Notes under the pieces: model-generated
What the model saw: only the letters and a program-made list of their open reading frames with translations
Databases searched by the model: none
Told to the model about the DNA's origin: nothing
Part shown: piece by piece, positions 1 to 9,079 of the stretch
Position numbering within the stretch: the stretch's first letter is position 1
Layout of the letters: the number at the start of each line of letters is the position of its first letter
Assembly (NCBI RefSeq): GCF_016757735.1
Contig: NZ_CP068439.1
Location: 1,736,001 to 1,800,000, forward strand
Origin: Aequorivita iocasae
GTDB taxonomy: Bacteria > Bacteroidota > Bacteroidia > Flavobacteriales > Flavobacteriaceae
Direction of reading: 5' to 3'
DNA length: 64,000 bases
Made by a program: the position numbers and the translations under genes

Positions 1-302
1 TGTGTGTAGTTGAAGTTAAACCTATTGGTGTTTTCCATATGGCAGATGAGAAGGGACCAGATGAAAAAGTAATTTGCGTACCTGTTTCTGACCCAATCTG
101 GAGTCGTTTAAACGATTTAAGCGATATGAACCAGCACACCTTAAAAGAAATTGAACACTTTTTTCAAGTGTATAAAGATCTTGAAAAAAAACGTGTAGAT
201 GTTGGTGGTTGGGGTGACGCCGCTGAAGCTATTGAAATATACAACCTATGCGTAAAGCGTTATAAGGAAACGCCAGAGGTACAGGGGCATTTCAGTATAT
301 AA
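1..302 (+). CDS. ppa: Inorganic pyrophosphatase, C-terminal part (soluble, family I)
   Basis: The frame is open from base 3 and begins upstream of the window, so the 5' end is missing. It hydrolyses pyrophosphate to two phosphates in the cytoplasm, pulling biosynthetic reactions forward. The visible 100 residues show the family I core passing through VKPIGVFHMADEKGPDEK and a C-terminal helix region with KRVDVGGWGDAAEA, typical of bacterial and plant soluble pyrophosphatases. The ATG at 39 is an internal Met, not a start. The next gene is a membrane pyrophosphatase acting on the same substrate. Family assignment is secure; length and N-terminus cannot be judged. Confidence 0.93.
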   Translation, partial: CVVEVKPIGVFHMADEKGPDEKVICVPVSDPIWSRLNDLSDMNQHTLKEIEHFFQVYKDLEKKRVDVGGWGDAAEAIEIYNLCVKRYKETPEVQGHFSI

Positions 303-310
303 TTAAAATA

Positions 311-396
311 CATAAGACGCTAGGACGTAAGACCTAGGGCGGAAATAGTACGTATTCTTTGGTCGTATGCCATAGGTCTTATCGTCCTACGTCATT
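311..396. repeat. Heptad-word palindrome, empty, between ppa and hppA
   Basis: The left arm at 316-336 and the right arm at 373-393 are reverse complements over 21 bases apart from one single-base offset on each side (words such as GTAAGAC and TAGGACG, period about 7). The spacer is about 36 bases with no gene. The same word type recurs at 58490-58580. As RNA it would form a long hairpin just after ppa. Confidence 0.75.
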
Positions 397-402
397 TTCT
401 TG

Positions 403-433
403 TTTCGTATCCCAAACCATTTCCCTATTTTTG
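403..433 (+). promoter_or_regulatory. Candidate promoter of hppA
   Basis: TATTTTTG at 426-433 matches the Bacteroidota -7 consensus TAnnTTTG exactly. A weak -33 (TTTC at 403-406) lies 19 bases upstream. The hppA start codon is 38 bases downstream. Inference from consensus only. Confidence 0.5.
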
Positions 434-471
434 CAGTCGCAAATTTGAAACCAATCTAAATTAATTAAATA

Positions 472-2964
472 ATGGAACAGAACATTATATTTATTCCTAT
501 TGCACTTGCCGTACTAGGCCTTTTGTTTATGCTCGTTAAAATGAGTTGGGTGAAAAAGCAACCCGCTGGTAGCGACCGTATGCAGTTCATTTCAAAAAGT
601 ATCAAAGAAGGCGCCTTGGCATTTCTAAATGCAGAATATCGTCTGCTAGTTGTATTTGCAGTGATTGCCGCAGTACTATTGTTTGTGGTTTCCCAATTAG
701 TCCCATCCACCAGTTGGATGATTGTGCCCGCCTTTATATGTGGTGCTATCTTTTCTGCATTGGCCGGAAATATCGGAATGCGTATTGCAACAGATGCAAA
801 CGCACGTACAGCTGAAGCTGCAAAAACCAGCCTTCCGCAAGCCCTTAAAGTTTCCTTTGGCGGTGGTACCGTTATGGGTCTTGGTGTTGCAGGTCTTGCA
901 GTATTGGGATTGAGCTTGTTTTTCCTATTCTTTATCGGCCAATTTATTGGTACCGATCCTTTGAATTTTTATGATGAAATGACCATCGTTCTTGAAGCCC
1001 TTGCCGGTTTCTCCCTAGGAGCGGAGAGTATTGCCCTGTTTGCCCGTGTGGGTGGGGGTATTTACACAAAAGCTGCCGACGTGGGTGCTGACCTTGTAGG
1101 TAAGGTGGAAGCTGGGATTCCTGAGGATGATCCTCGTAACCCTGCAACCATTGCCGATAACGTAGGTGATAACGTAGGGGACGTAGCCGGTATGGGCGCT
1201 GACCTTTTCGGAAGTTATGTAGCTACTGTGCTTGCCGCAATGGTGTTGGGTAATTACGTAATTCGCGATATGTCTTTGGATATGCCGTTTACAGATGGTT
1301 TTAACAATATGGGGCCTATCCTTTTGCCTATTGTAATTGCAGGTGTAGGTATTCTTGCCTCAATAATAGGTACGTTTTTCGTGAGTATTAAAAACAACGA
1401 AGCAAAAGAATCCCAAGTTCAAAAGGCTTTGGATACTGGTAACTGGGCAGCGATTATCTTAACGCTTATCGCTAGCTGGTTCTTAATAGACTGGATGCTT
1501 CCAGAAACTATGAATATGAAATTTTTCGGCGAAGGCTATAAAACCATCGCTTCCATTAATGTGTTCTGGGCTGCCTGTATCGGTCTAGCTGTTGGGGCAC
1601 TTATTTCTTTCGTAACTGCATACTATACAAGTCTTGGTAAAAAACCAGTACTCGATATCGTAAAGAATTCTTCTACTGGAGCAGCTACCAATATTATTGC
1701 TGGTCTTGCAGTAGGAATGAAATCTACCTTTGCTTCTGTAATTCTTTTTGCAGCTGCAATTTACGGTTCGTACGAACTTGCAGGTTTCTACGGGGTTGCC
1801 TTGGCCGCTTCAGCAATGATGGCTACCACGGCTATGCAGCTTGCTATTGATGCTTTCGGACCTATAGCAGATAATGCAGGTGGGGTTGCTGAAATGAGCG
1901 AACTGGATCCACAAGTACGTGAGCGTACCGATGTATTGGATTCCGTTGGAAATACTACTGCAGCCGTTGGTAAAGGTTTCGCAATCGCTTCTGCTGCATT
2001 GACAGCTTTGGCTCTGTTTGCCGCATATGTAACCTTTACGGGTATTGACGGTATAAACATTTTCCGTGCAGATGTACTTGCAATGTTGTTTGTGGGTGGG
2101 ATGATTCCGGTGGTATTCTCTGCAATGGCAATGAAATCTGTGGGTAAGGCCGCTATGGAAATGGTTCAGGAAGTACGTCGCCAGTTCCGTGAAATTCCAG
2201 GTATTATGGAAGGTACCGGAACCCCGGAATATGCAAAATGTGTTGATATTTCTACAAAAGCTGCTTTGAAGGAAATGCTCCTTCCAGGTTTGCTTACTAT
2301 TATTACTCCAGTTATTATCGGTCTTGTATTTGGTGCCGAGCCGCTTGGAGGATATATGGCCGGAGTTTGTGTGAGTGGCGTAATGTGGGCTATTTTCCAA
2401 AATAATGCCGGCGGTGCTTGGGACAACGCTAAGAAGTCTTTTGAAGCAGGTGTAATGATTAATGGTGAAATGACCTATAAAGGAAGTGATGCTCACAAAG
2501 CTGCTGTAACTGGTGATACTGTGGGAGATCCGTTTAAGGATACTTCTGGACCTTCAATGAATATATTGATTAAGCTTACCTGTTTGGTTGGTTTGGTAAT
2601 TGCTCCAATCCTCGGAAACCACGGTAATGTGGAAATGGCTACTGAAACCTCTGCTGAAGAAGTATATTTTATTGATGCCGAAGGAAATAAAACCATTCTT
2701 ACCGAAAAGCAGGTTGAATACCTTGAAAATGGTGAAAGTAGCACTATTGAAGGTGGAGAAAACCTAAAAAACAAAACTGAAACTGTTGTTGAAATGTTAA
2801 AGAACGATAACAACGATCAAGTAACTGCCAACGTAACCATCATAAGAACAGTTGACGGTGTTGAAACTACCGAAACTAAAACTTTCACTGGTACCGAAGA
2901 AGAAGTTCGTGCCCAATTGAAAGATGTAGAGGGGATGAAAATCAAAATAAAGGATAAAGAATAA
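472..2964 (+). CDS. hppA: Membrane-bound ion-translocating pyrophosphatase (K+-dependent type)
   Basis: Couples pyrophosphate hydrolysis to pumping of H+ and/or Na+ across the inner membrane. The 830-residue protein has many membrane segments and the signature loop with DDPRNPATIADNVGDNVGD and AGMGADLFGSY. The segment GNTTAAVGKGFAI carries Ala where K+-independent enzymes have Lys, which from family knowledge predicts K+ dependence; whether H+ or Na+ is pumped cannot be read with confidence. After the last membrane segment near residue 720 there is a charged tail of about 110 residues rich in Glu, Thr and Lys, longer than in the basic family core; its role is unknown. A strong terminator follows. 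Start chosen at ATG 472, 39 bases after a consensus -7 box. Confidence 0.97.
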   Translation: MEQNIIFIPIALAVLGLLFMLVKMSWVKKQPAGSDRMQFISKSIKEGALAFLNAEYRLLVVFAVIAAVLLFVVSQLVPSTSWMIVPAFICGAIFSALAGNIGMRIATDANARTAEAAKTSLPQALKVSFGGGTVMGLGVAGLAVLGLSLFFLFFIGQFIGTDPLNFYDEMTIVLEALAGFSLGAESIALFARVGGGIYTKAADVGADLVGKVEAGIPEDDPRNPATIADNVGDNVGDVAGMGADLFGSYVATVLAAMVLGNYVIRDMSLDMPFTDGFNNMGPILLPIVIAGVGILASIIGTFFVSIKNNEAKESQVQKALDTGNWAAIILTLIASWFLIDWMLPETMNMKFFGEGYKTIASINVFWAACIGLAVGALISFVTAYYTSLGKKPVLDIVKNSSTGAATNIIAGLAVGMKSTFASVILFAAAIYGSYELAGFYGVALAASAMMATTAMQLAIDAFGPIADNAGGVAEMSELDPQVRERTDVLDSVGNTTAAVGKGFAIASAALTALALFAAYVTFTGIDGINIFRADVLAMLFVGGMIPVVFSAMAMKSVGKAAMEMVQEVRRQFREIPGIMEGTGTPEYAKCVDISTKAALKEMLLPGLLTIITPVIIGLVFGAEPLGGYMAGVCVSGVMWAIFQNNAGGAWDNAKKSFEAGVMINGEMTYKGSDAHKAAVTGDTVGDPFKDTSGPSMNILIKLTCLVGLVIAPILGNHGNVEMATETSAEEVYFIDAEGNKTILTEKQVEYLENGESSTIEGGENLKNKTETVVEMLKNDNNDQVTANVTIIRTVDGVETTETKTFTGTEEEVRAQLKDVEGMKIKIKDKE

Positions 2965-2972
2965 TTTCTTTT

Positions 2973-3018
2973 CTTAAATAAAAAAACCCTGCCTATAGGC
3001 GGGGTTTTTTTATTTAAG
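2973..3018. terminator. Intrinsic terminator after hppA
   Basis: A perfect inverted repeat with an 11-base loop: arms of 17 bases beginning CTTAAATAAAAAAACCC and the complementary GGGTTTTTTTATTTAAG, giving a GC-containing stem flanked by A and T tracts. It lies 9 bases after the hppA stop. Confidence 0.9.
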
Positions 3019-3041
3019 AAATTTACTATCTTGGTGCTGCT

Positions 3042-4307
3042 ATGAATTATCACGACATTGTTACTTTGGCTATTGCCTTTGGGCTGGGAATGCTCGTAGG
3101 GCTCCAGAGGCAGAAAAGCGACCACGAAATGGCCGGTGTGCGTACCTTTACCCTCATCTCGGTTATGGGGGTTATTTCGGCTTTTTTGGCCCGTGACTTT
3201 GATAATCCCTATCTACTTCCCGTTCTAGGAATGTGTATAACTGCCCTGTTAGTTACTGCGAATGTCATAAAACTCAACAAATTGAACGATACCGATGTCG
3301 GTCAAACCACTGAGGTAGCCGCCTTGCTTATGTTTGCCGTGGGCGCTTATTTGGTTATGGGTGATAGGATTGTGGCAGTTATAGTGGGAGGGTCTATGGC
3401 CATTCTGCTATACGTAAAGGAACGTCTCCACAATTTTATTGAAAACCTCAAGGAAAAAGACCTAGCTGCCATTATGACCTTTGCGGGGATTTCCTTGGTA
3501 ATTCTACCGCTCTTGCCCAATAAAACCTATGGACCCTTCGATGTGTTGAATCCACAAAATATTTGGCTAATGGTAACATTGATTGTAGGCATAAGCGTTG
3601 TGGGTTATTTCATATATAAATTTGTTGGCAAGAAGGTGGGTATTATTTCTAACGGAATTTTGGGTGGTCTTATTAGCAGCACTGCTACTACCGTAAGCTA
3701 TGCCCGAAAAACCAAGGATGCGGAAGCTATTAATAAAATGGCGGCATTTGTTATTACCGCTGCCTCTGCGGTTGCCTTGATAAGGGTTTTGGTTGAGGTA
3801 GGCGTGGTAATTCCAGAAAAATTGCCAGAAATAGTATTACCGCTTATAACGGTCTTTGTACTTATGGCGCTGCTGTGTGTTGGCTTGTTTTATATTATAT
3901 CCAAAAATGGCGGGAACGAAAAAATGCCCGAACCCAAAAATCCGGCGCAATTCAAAAGTGCCTTGATCTTTGGACTTTTATATGGCGGTATTTTATTGGC
4001 AGTGGCTTTTACGAAGGAGGAATTTGGAAATGAGGCACTATATGTAGTCGCAATTATCAGCGGGCTAACCGATGTGGACGCCATTACACTTTCCCTTTCA
4101 CAATTGATGAAAGGTGGTGGGCTTAATACTTCCACTGGTTGGCGTCTTATTTTACTTGCTACACTTTCCAATCTACTCTTTAAAGGAATTATGGCAGCCG
4201 TTCTTGGCACGCGTCAATTAGCCAAGTGGATTGGTATTTCTTTCGGGATAACCATCACGTTTGGATTATTGTTAATGTGGCTTTGGCCAGAAGCTTGGCA
4301 CCTATAA
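3042..4307 (+). CDS. MgtC/SapB family membrane protein with DUF4010 domain
   Basis: A 421-residue multi-pass inner-membrane protein. The N-terminal part (about residues 1-140) has the MgtC/SapB pattern, LAIAFGLGMLVGLQRQ followed by AGVRTFTLISVMG; the C-terminal part (about 160-421) matches the DUF4010 type with VGYFIYKFVGKKVGI and ISGLTDVDAITLSL. About a dozen hydrophobic segments are visible. The biochemical role of this family is unclear; MgtC relatives affect Mg2+ or phosphate homeostasis and ATP synthase, but that should not be transferred to this protein. It ends exactly where the next gene begins and is probably cotranscribed with it. Confidence 0.88.
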   Translation: MNYHDIVTLAIAFGLGMLVGLQRQKSDHEMAGVRTFTLISVMGVISAFLARDFDNPYLLPVLGMCITALLVTANVIKLNKLNDTDVGQTTEVAALLMFAVGAYLVMGDRIVAVIVGGSMAILLYVKERLHNFIENLKEKDLAAIMTFAGISLVILPLLPNKTYGPFDVLNPQNIWLMVTLIVGISVVGYFIYKFVGKKVGIISNGILGGLISSTATTVSYARKTKDAEAINKMAAFVITAASAVALIRVLVEVGVVIPEKLPEIVLPLITVFVLMALLCVGLFYIISKNGGNEKMPEPKNPAQFKSALIFGLLYGGILLAVAFTKEEFGNEALYVVAIISGLTDVDAITLSLSQLMKGGGLNTSTGWRLILLATLSNLLFKGIMAAVLGTRQLAKWIGISFGITITFGLLLMWLWPEAWHL

Positions 4308-4313
4308 TTGCGT

Positions 4314-5312
4314 ATGTTCAAAAAAGACCCGATTCAAATTGTTACCTTTCACAGTTACGGCACTGCGAGCCATCTGTATATAAAAGGCAGGGCAATACAG
4401 GATGAAGGTATCGATCTTTCCAAGACTGGCTTTTTCAATCTGCTTTGGAACAGTTGGAAACGTTTTGAAACCGATAAGGTAAAAAATGCCAAACTCATCC
4501 TTTCACTCGCAGATGGAAGGACACTGGAAACAGTTACAGATTCCCAGGGGTATTTTTTAATTGATGCAACTATTAAAAACTTACTTCCTTTAACGGATGC
4601 CGAAGGTTGGCTTCATTACTCTATTTCATTCGCAGAAGAAATTAAGGGAAGAAAAATTCAACAGAATAATAGTTTTAAAGGTGAAATCTTAATCCCTTCC
4701 CAAGAAGCAAAATTTGGTGTTATCAGTGATATTGACGATACCATTCTCCACACGGGGCTCACTTCATTTTTTAAATGGGCGGTGGTTAAAAACACTTTTT
4801 TTAAAAGAGCCGAAAAGCGAATTCCCTTGGAAGGGGCAGCAGCATTTTACCATCAATTACACGATGGAAAATCGGGAAGCGAGTGCAATCCGGTTTTCTA
4901 TGTAAGCCACAGCCCGTGGAATCTGTACCGTTATTTGGAAGTATTTCTTCAGAAGAACAATTTTCCGAAAGGCCCCATTTTGCTCCGTGATTTTGTAAAT
5001 CCCTTTGCCAAAAAGTACAAACCGGAAAAGCCGCAAAAACAAAAGGAAATTATAAACATCCTTAAAACGTATCCCAAATTGCCATTTGTATTGATAGGTG
5101 ACAGCGGCGAACACGACCCTGATATTTATATTGAAATTGCCGAAGCGCATCCAGAACGTATTCTGGCCATTTATTTGCGAAACGTTAATCACAAAAAGAA
5201 AATGCTTCGCGTAAAGGGTCTTTTTGAAAAGTATGAAACCGTGCCCGTACTATTGGTTGAAAACAGCAAAGCAGCCATTGCGCATGCTAGAGAATTTGGT
5301 TTTATTCAGTAA
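4314..5312 (+). CDS. App1-like phosphatidate phosphatase (DUF2183)
   Basis: Protein of 332 residues. The C-terminal half is the App1 catalytic domain of the HAD superfamily: FGVISDIDDTILHTG near residue 139 carries the DxDxT nucleophile motif, followed by VFYVSHSPWNLY and, later, VLIGDSGEHDPDIY, the metal-binding motif. In yeast, App1 dephosphorylates phosphatidate to diacylglycerol; bacterial substrates are not proven. The N-terminal 120 residues look like a beta-rich domain. A TTG at 4308 directly after the upstream stop is an alternative start; ATG 4314 is preferred. The last 11 bases overlap the end of convergent ppk1. Confidence 0.85.
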   Translation: MFKKDPIQIVTFHSYGTASHLYIKGRAIQDEGIDLSKTGFFNLLWNSWKRFETDKVKNAKLILSLADGRTLETVTDSQGYFLIDATIKNLLPLTDAEGWLHYSISFAEEIKGRKIQQNNSFKGEILIPSQEAKFGVISDIDDTILHTGLTSFFKWAVVKNTFFKRAEKRIPLEGAAAFYHQLHDGKSGSECNPVFYVSHSPWNLYRYLEVFLQKNNFPKGPILLRDFVNPFAKKYKPEKPQKQKEIINILKTYPKLPFVLIGDSGEHDPDIYIEIAEAHPERILAIYLRNVNHKKKMLRVKGLFEKYETVPVLLVENSKAAIAHAREFGFIQ

Positions 5313-7341
5313 GGCTTTTAAAGTAATCATAAATAGCAAGTTGCGACTGCACTTCATTTTCTGAATTTTTTACATATTCATTCTTTTGTTCGGCATCAAT
5401 AATTCGGGCTTTTACATTGTCGTTCAACTCTAAATTTATAATGTCCCGAATGGTCTTTTGATGGTCTTCATCCAGTATGGGCGTTACTACCTCAATGCGG
5501 TGGGTCAAGTTGCGGGTCATCCAATCTGCCGAACCAATGTAAACTTGTTCGTCGCCATCGTTTCCGAAAATATAGATTCTTCCGTGTTCCAGAAAACGGT
5601 CAACAATACTGGTAATGTAAATATTTTCACTCTGGCCTTCAATTCCAGAAACCAATGAACACATTCCGCGTATTAATAATCGCACTTCTACCCCTGCATT
5701 ACTGGCTTTGTACAGTTCTTTTATCATGCCCTCATCTTGTAGGCTGTTCATCTTTAAAATAATCAAGCCTTTTTTTCCCGAATTTGCAAGGGCAATTTCC
5801 TTTTCCACAAGTGCGGTAAACCTTTCCCGCGTTGTAAATGGCGAAACCAATAATTGTTTGGTTTTAGGTACAATCATGTCTCGTTCCAAGACCATGAATA
5901 CTTTTTTAAGGTCTTTGGTTATTTTCTTATGCGCGGTCATCAACCCAAAATCTGTGTAAAGGGTAGCGGTATTTTCGTTGAAATTGCCAGTGGCAATGTA
6001 GGCGTAGCGTTTGGTTTTTTCACCTACTTCCCTTTCCATATAGAGTATTTTGGAATGCACCTTTATATCTGGATAACTATATATAACACGGGCACCATTT
6101 TTTCTGAAAATTGCGCCCCATTTTAAATTGTTGTGTTCGTCAAAGCGCGCCTTCACTTCTATAAAAACCGTTACGTCCTTTCCGTTTTTGGCGGCTAGGG
6201 CAATGGCATCGTTCAAATCAGACTCGTCCGCGGCACGGTAAATGGTAATTTTTATGGTTTTAACTTGTGGATCATTTGCCGCTTCCTGCATTAGTTTGAT
6301 TACCGGTTTAAAACTTTGATATGGGTAATGCAGCAATTGATCTTTTTTATCGATTGCTTCAAACATAGAATCGCAGTTTGCCAAAACAGGATGGGGGAGC
6401 GGTGGGAGCTTTTCGTTGGATAGTTTCTTCTGTGTTGGGTTGGGAAACTGCATAAAATCCTTAAAGTTATGGTAGCGACCGCCCAAGACTACATCAGTAT
6501 GGTTTACATCTAAAGCTTTTTTCAATATTTCCCTAAAGTCTTCTGGCATTTCGGGATCTATTAATACCCGGGTAGCCTGCCCAGTATCACGCTTGGGAAG
6601 TGCTTCCTTTATTTTTTCCATCAAATTGCCGGAGAATTCATCTTCAATATAAAGTTCAGCATCACGGGAAATTTTAAGGGAATGGAATGCCGAATCCCTT
6701 TCTTCTGAAAACTCTTTTTGAAGGTTGTATTTGAGAATGTCATCAATAAAAGTGATATTAAACTCTTTATCGTTTTCCGAAGGAAATACAAAAAAACGTG
6801 GCTCTGTATCCGGAATTTCCACCATTAAAAATTTGTCTTCCGCGGTTTGGGCAGCCAAGTAAAGCCTTTCGTTTTTAACAAATACAGATTGCGTTTCCGT
6901 ACAGGGATTGCAACTTATTTCGGTAATCTGTTTAAGACTTTCCTCATAGTATTCGGTTGCAATTTTTTGTTGTTCTTCAGAAAAATCCTCGTGACGGATG
7001 ATGTGAATTCCCTCGGAAGCCAATTGCGGAATTATTTCTTCATTGAAAATTCTGCCGAATTCATTTTGTTGAATATCTACCTGCGCTTTGATTTCCTTTA
7101 AAACCTTATTGGGTTTGGTGATCAACTTTTTCCGAAGCGGTTTTTCAATGTTTTTTATTTGTCGGATGTCTGAAACCCGAACCCGGAAAAATTCATCCAG
7201 ATTGGATGAAAATATTGCCAAAAATTTGATGCGTTCGTAAAGCGGATTGCGCGCGTCTGCCGCTTCCTGTAAAACACGGTGATTAAAGCGAAGCCACGAA
7301 AGGTCGCGGTGGTAAAATTTATTGTTGTAGAGTGATGCCAT
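5302..7341 (-). CDS. ppk1: Polyphosphate kinase 1
   Basis: Polymerises the terminal phosphate of ATP into polyphosphate, reversibly. The 679 residues match the usual length near 680-700. Seen in order: an N-terminal helical domain (YHRDLSWLRFNHRVLQEA), a middle head domain, and two phospholipase-D-like C-terminal domains. The autophosphorylated His is in DIKVHSKILYM at about residue 428, and KNGARVIYSYP and YIGSADWMTRNL are typical of the family. Starts with ATG at 7341; its 3' end overlaps the convergent App1-like gene by 11 bases. It joins the pyrophosphatases in a phosphate-metabolism neighbourhood. Confidence 0.97.
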   Translation of the reverse strand: MASLYNNKFYHRDLSWLRFNHRVLQEAADARNPLYERIKFLAIFSSNLDEFFRVRVSDIRQIKNIEKPLRKKLITKPNKVLKEIKAQVDIQQNEFGRIFNEEIIPQLASEGIHIIRHEDFSEEQQKIATEYYEESLKQITEISCNPCTETQSVFVKNERLYLAAQTAEDKFLMVEIPDTEPRFFVFPSENDKEFNITFIDDILKYNLQKEFSEERDSAFHSLKISRDAELYIEDEFSGNLMEKIKEALPKRDTGQATRVLIDPEMPEDFREILKKALDVNHTDVVLGGRYHNFKDFMQFPNPTQKKLSNEKLPPLPHPVLANCDSMFEAIDKKDQLLHYPYQSFKPVIKLMQEAANDPQVKTIKITIYRAADESDLNDAIALAAKNGKDVTVFIEVKARFDEHNNLKWGAIFRKNGARVIYSYPDIKVHSKILYMEREVGEKTKRYAYIATGNFNENTATLYTDFGLMTAHKKITKDLKKVFMVLERDMIVPKTKQLLVSPFTTRERFTALVEKEIALANSGKKGLIILKMNSLQDEGMIKELYKASNAGVEVRLLIRGMCSLVSGIEGQSENIYITSIVDRFLEHGRIYIFGNDGDEQVYIGSADWMTRNLTHRIEVVTPILDEDHQKTIRDIINLELNDNVKARIIDAEQKNEYVKNSENEVQSQLAIYDYFKSLTE

Positions 7342-7400
7342 AGTATATATGGCAAAATAATGGTTTTACAGATAGGATACTGTAAGGGAAACGTTAAGGT

Positions 7401-8015
7401 TTAAAACAGCCCGTGAAGTTCCGCATCTATCTTGTTGATTACCTGGCCTAAATGCTCGGGGTCGTCCACAAAATTTATGTTATCCACATCAAAAATAATA
7501 AGGTTTCCTTTGTCATAATTATGAATCCACGCTTCGTAACGTTCGTTCAAGCGACTTAAATAGTCAATGCTAATAGAATTCTCATAATCGCGCCCACGCT
7601 TGTGTATTTGATTTACCAAATTCGGAATGCTGCTGCGTAAATAGATAAGGAGGTCTGGCCCTTCCGTAACACTTTCCATTAAATCGAAAAGCGAACGATA
7701 GTTTTCAAAATCGCGATTGGTCATCAAGCCCATGGCGTGTAGGTTTGGAGCAAAAATATAGGCATCTTCGTAAATAGTGCGATCTTGAATTACGTTCTTA
7801 CCTTTTTCACGAATTTCGAGAATTTGACGAAAGCGGCTGTTCAAAAAGTAGATTTGCAGGTTGAATGACCACCGCTCCATTTGGTTGTAAAAATCGTCCA
7901 AATAGGGGTTGTCTTCCACATCTTCATAATGGGCCTGCCATTTGTAATGTTTTGCCAATAAACGGGTAAGTGTGGTTTTTCCGGAACCTATATTTCCTGC
8001 AATTGCAACGTGCAT
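7401..8015 (-). CDS. Deoxynucleoside kinase
   Basis: Salvage enzyme that phosphorylates deoxynucleosides with a nucleoside triphosphate in the cytosol. The P-loop GNIGSGKT lies at residues 7-14; downstream are the YEDVEDNPYLDDFY segment and the lid-like region RGRDYENSI, both typical of the dNK/deoxyguanosine-deoxyadenosine kinase family. The length of 204 residues is usual. Base specificity cannot be read from the sequence. It lies 2 bases downstream of the exported protein gene at 8018-8818, so the two are probably one transcript. Confidence 0.92.
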   Translation of the reverse strand: MHVAIAGNIGSGKTTLTRLLAKHYKWQAHYEDVEDNPYLDDFYNQMERWSFNLQIYFLNSRFRQILEIREKGKNVIQDRTIYEDAYIFAPNLHAMGLMTNRDFENYRSLFDLMESVTEGPDLLIYLRSSIPNLVNQIHKRGRDYENSISIDYLSRLNERYEAWIHNYDKGNLIIFDVDNINFVDDPEHLGQVINKIDAELHGLF

Positions 8016-8017
8016 AG

Positions 8018-8818
8018 CTATTTTTTAGTTGGGGTGGTTAGTTTAAAAGTTTGCAAATTTTTGCCGTCATAAATATACAGGAAATCATTGGTAAGCTGCA
8101 AGTCCTTAATTGTTATTTCGGGTAATTTCAGCTGAACGGTTGTGTGGGTTATTGTTTCATTTCGTCTAGCAAAATCAGGGAGGTAATACAGTGAATTTTC
8201 TTTTAAAGCAATTAGGTTTTCATTCTGCTGAATAATTTTCTCGTAACCATCTGAAGGTATTTCATTGAGAATACTTCCATAGATATTGAAGGCGCGCAGT
8301 TTTTTTTCAGTCAGTGTAAAACAGTAATTAAAGTTGCTTGCCTGCGAAAGCAATTTTCCCGGAAAGGGTTGTGAAACTACGGTCTGCAATTTAGAGCCGT
8401 AATTATACATTTCCAATTGCTGCGTATCTACATTGAAAAGCCAAAGGCTGTTGTTTCCGGCATTGGTAGCTGTGCTTACGTTTAAAAACTGGGGCAGGTT
8501 GTTAAAATTGATGCGCTCTATTTCATTAAGTTTATTGTCCAGCATCACCACCGTGTTTGTATCTTGAAAAAAGGCAATTACTTTGAGTGGATTAATGATA
8601 TCTACTGAAGTTATTCGTCCCAACTGCAGATCATTAAAAAGAAAAAGGCCATCGGGACCTTGCTTGTGCAGTACACGGTCTTTAATAAAATAAGCGTTCT
8701 TGTAATTGTCAAAACCAATAAACCTATCGGCAACAAAAGGAACTTTGCTCTCAAGAGTAACGCTTTGGGCAATGCCAAGTTGGCAAAAGAGCAGAAAAAG
8801 AAAGACAAGCTGTTTCAT
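8018..8818 (-). CDS. Exported protein of unknown function
   Basis: A 266-residue protein with a clear signal peptide (MKQLVFLFLLFCQLGIAQS), so it is exported. The mature part shows repeated beta-strand-like stretches with regularly spaced Asn, Leu and Tyr, resembling a beta-propeller, but I recognise no named family. The frame is open upstream to 8863, but ATG 8818 begins the signal peptide directly and is preferred. Its stop lies 2 bases from the start of the deoxynucleoside kinase gene, implying cotranscription; the function of the pairing is unknown. Confidence 0.72.
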   Translation of the reverse strand: MKQLVFLFLLFCQLGIAQSVTLESKVPFVADRFIGFDNYKNAYFIKDRVLHKQGPDGLFLFNDLQLGRITSVDIINPLKVIAFFQDTNTVVMLDNKLNEIERINFNNLPQFLNVSTATNAGNNSLWLFNVDTQQLEMYNYGSKLQTVVSQPFPGKLLSQASNFNYCFTLTEKKLRAFNIYGSILNEIPSDGYEKIIQQNENLIALKENSLYYLPDFARRNETITHTTVQLKLPEITIKDLQLTNDFLYIYDGKNLQTFKLTTPTKK

Positions 8819-9021
8819 CTGTATTAGATATTTAAGAAATAGGAAGATGGAATGCCCCAACATACATCTTCGTTCGGGATTTACAATCTGTTAATGGCAT
8901 TTCATAAAGTTGGCAAGTTACAAAATGAAGGTTTTATTTAAACGGAAAATAATGTAACAGATTATAACTTGGTTCGTCTTAGTGGTAATGGACAGCAATT
9001 TGTTCAAACAAATTAAACTAA

Positions 9022-9055
9022 TTTTAAACATTTTAATCAAAGTGTCTTAACTTTG
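9022..9055 (+). promoter_or_regulatory. Promoter of the GLPGLI-protein gene
   Basis: TAACTTTG at 9048-9055 fits TAnnTTTG exactly; the -33 region around 9022-9028 is AT-rich without a clean TTTG. It lies 25 bases before ATG 9080. This box overlaps the alternative start at 9053, which argues against that start. Confidence 0.5.
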
Positions 9056-9079
9056 ACATTTACCATCAAAACCTTCTTT

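Noticed and set aside
1810-2496. A 228-codon antisense frame inside hppA
   Set aside because: The sense frame encodes a conserved enzyme through the whole stretch; the antisense protein has no recognisable features.
8819-8863. Earlier start for the exported protein of 8018-8818
   Set aside because: The signal peptide begins at ATG 8818; upstream residues would spoil it.
9053-9079. Earlier start for the GLPGLI protein
   Set aside because: It falls within the promoter -7 box and puts extra residues before the signal peptide.
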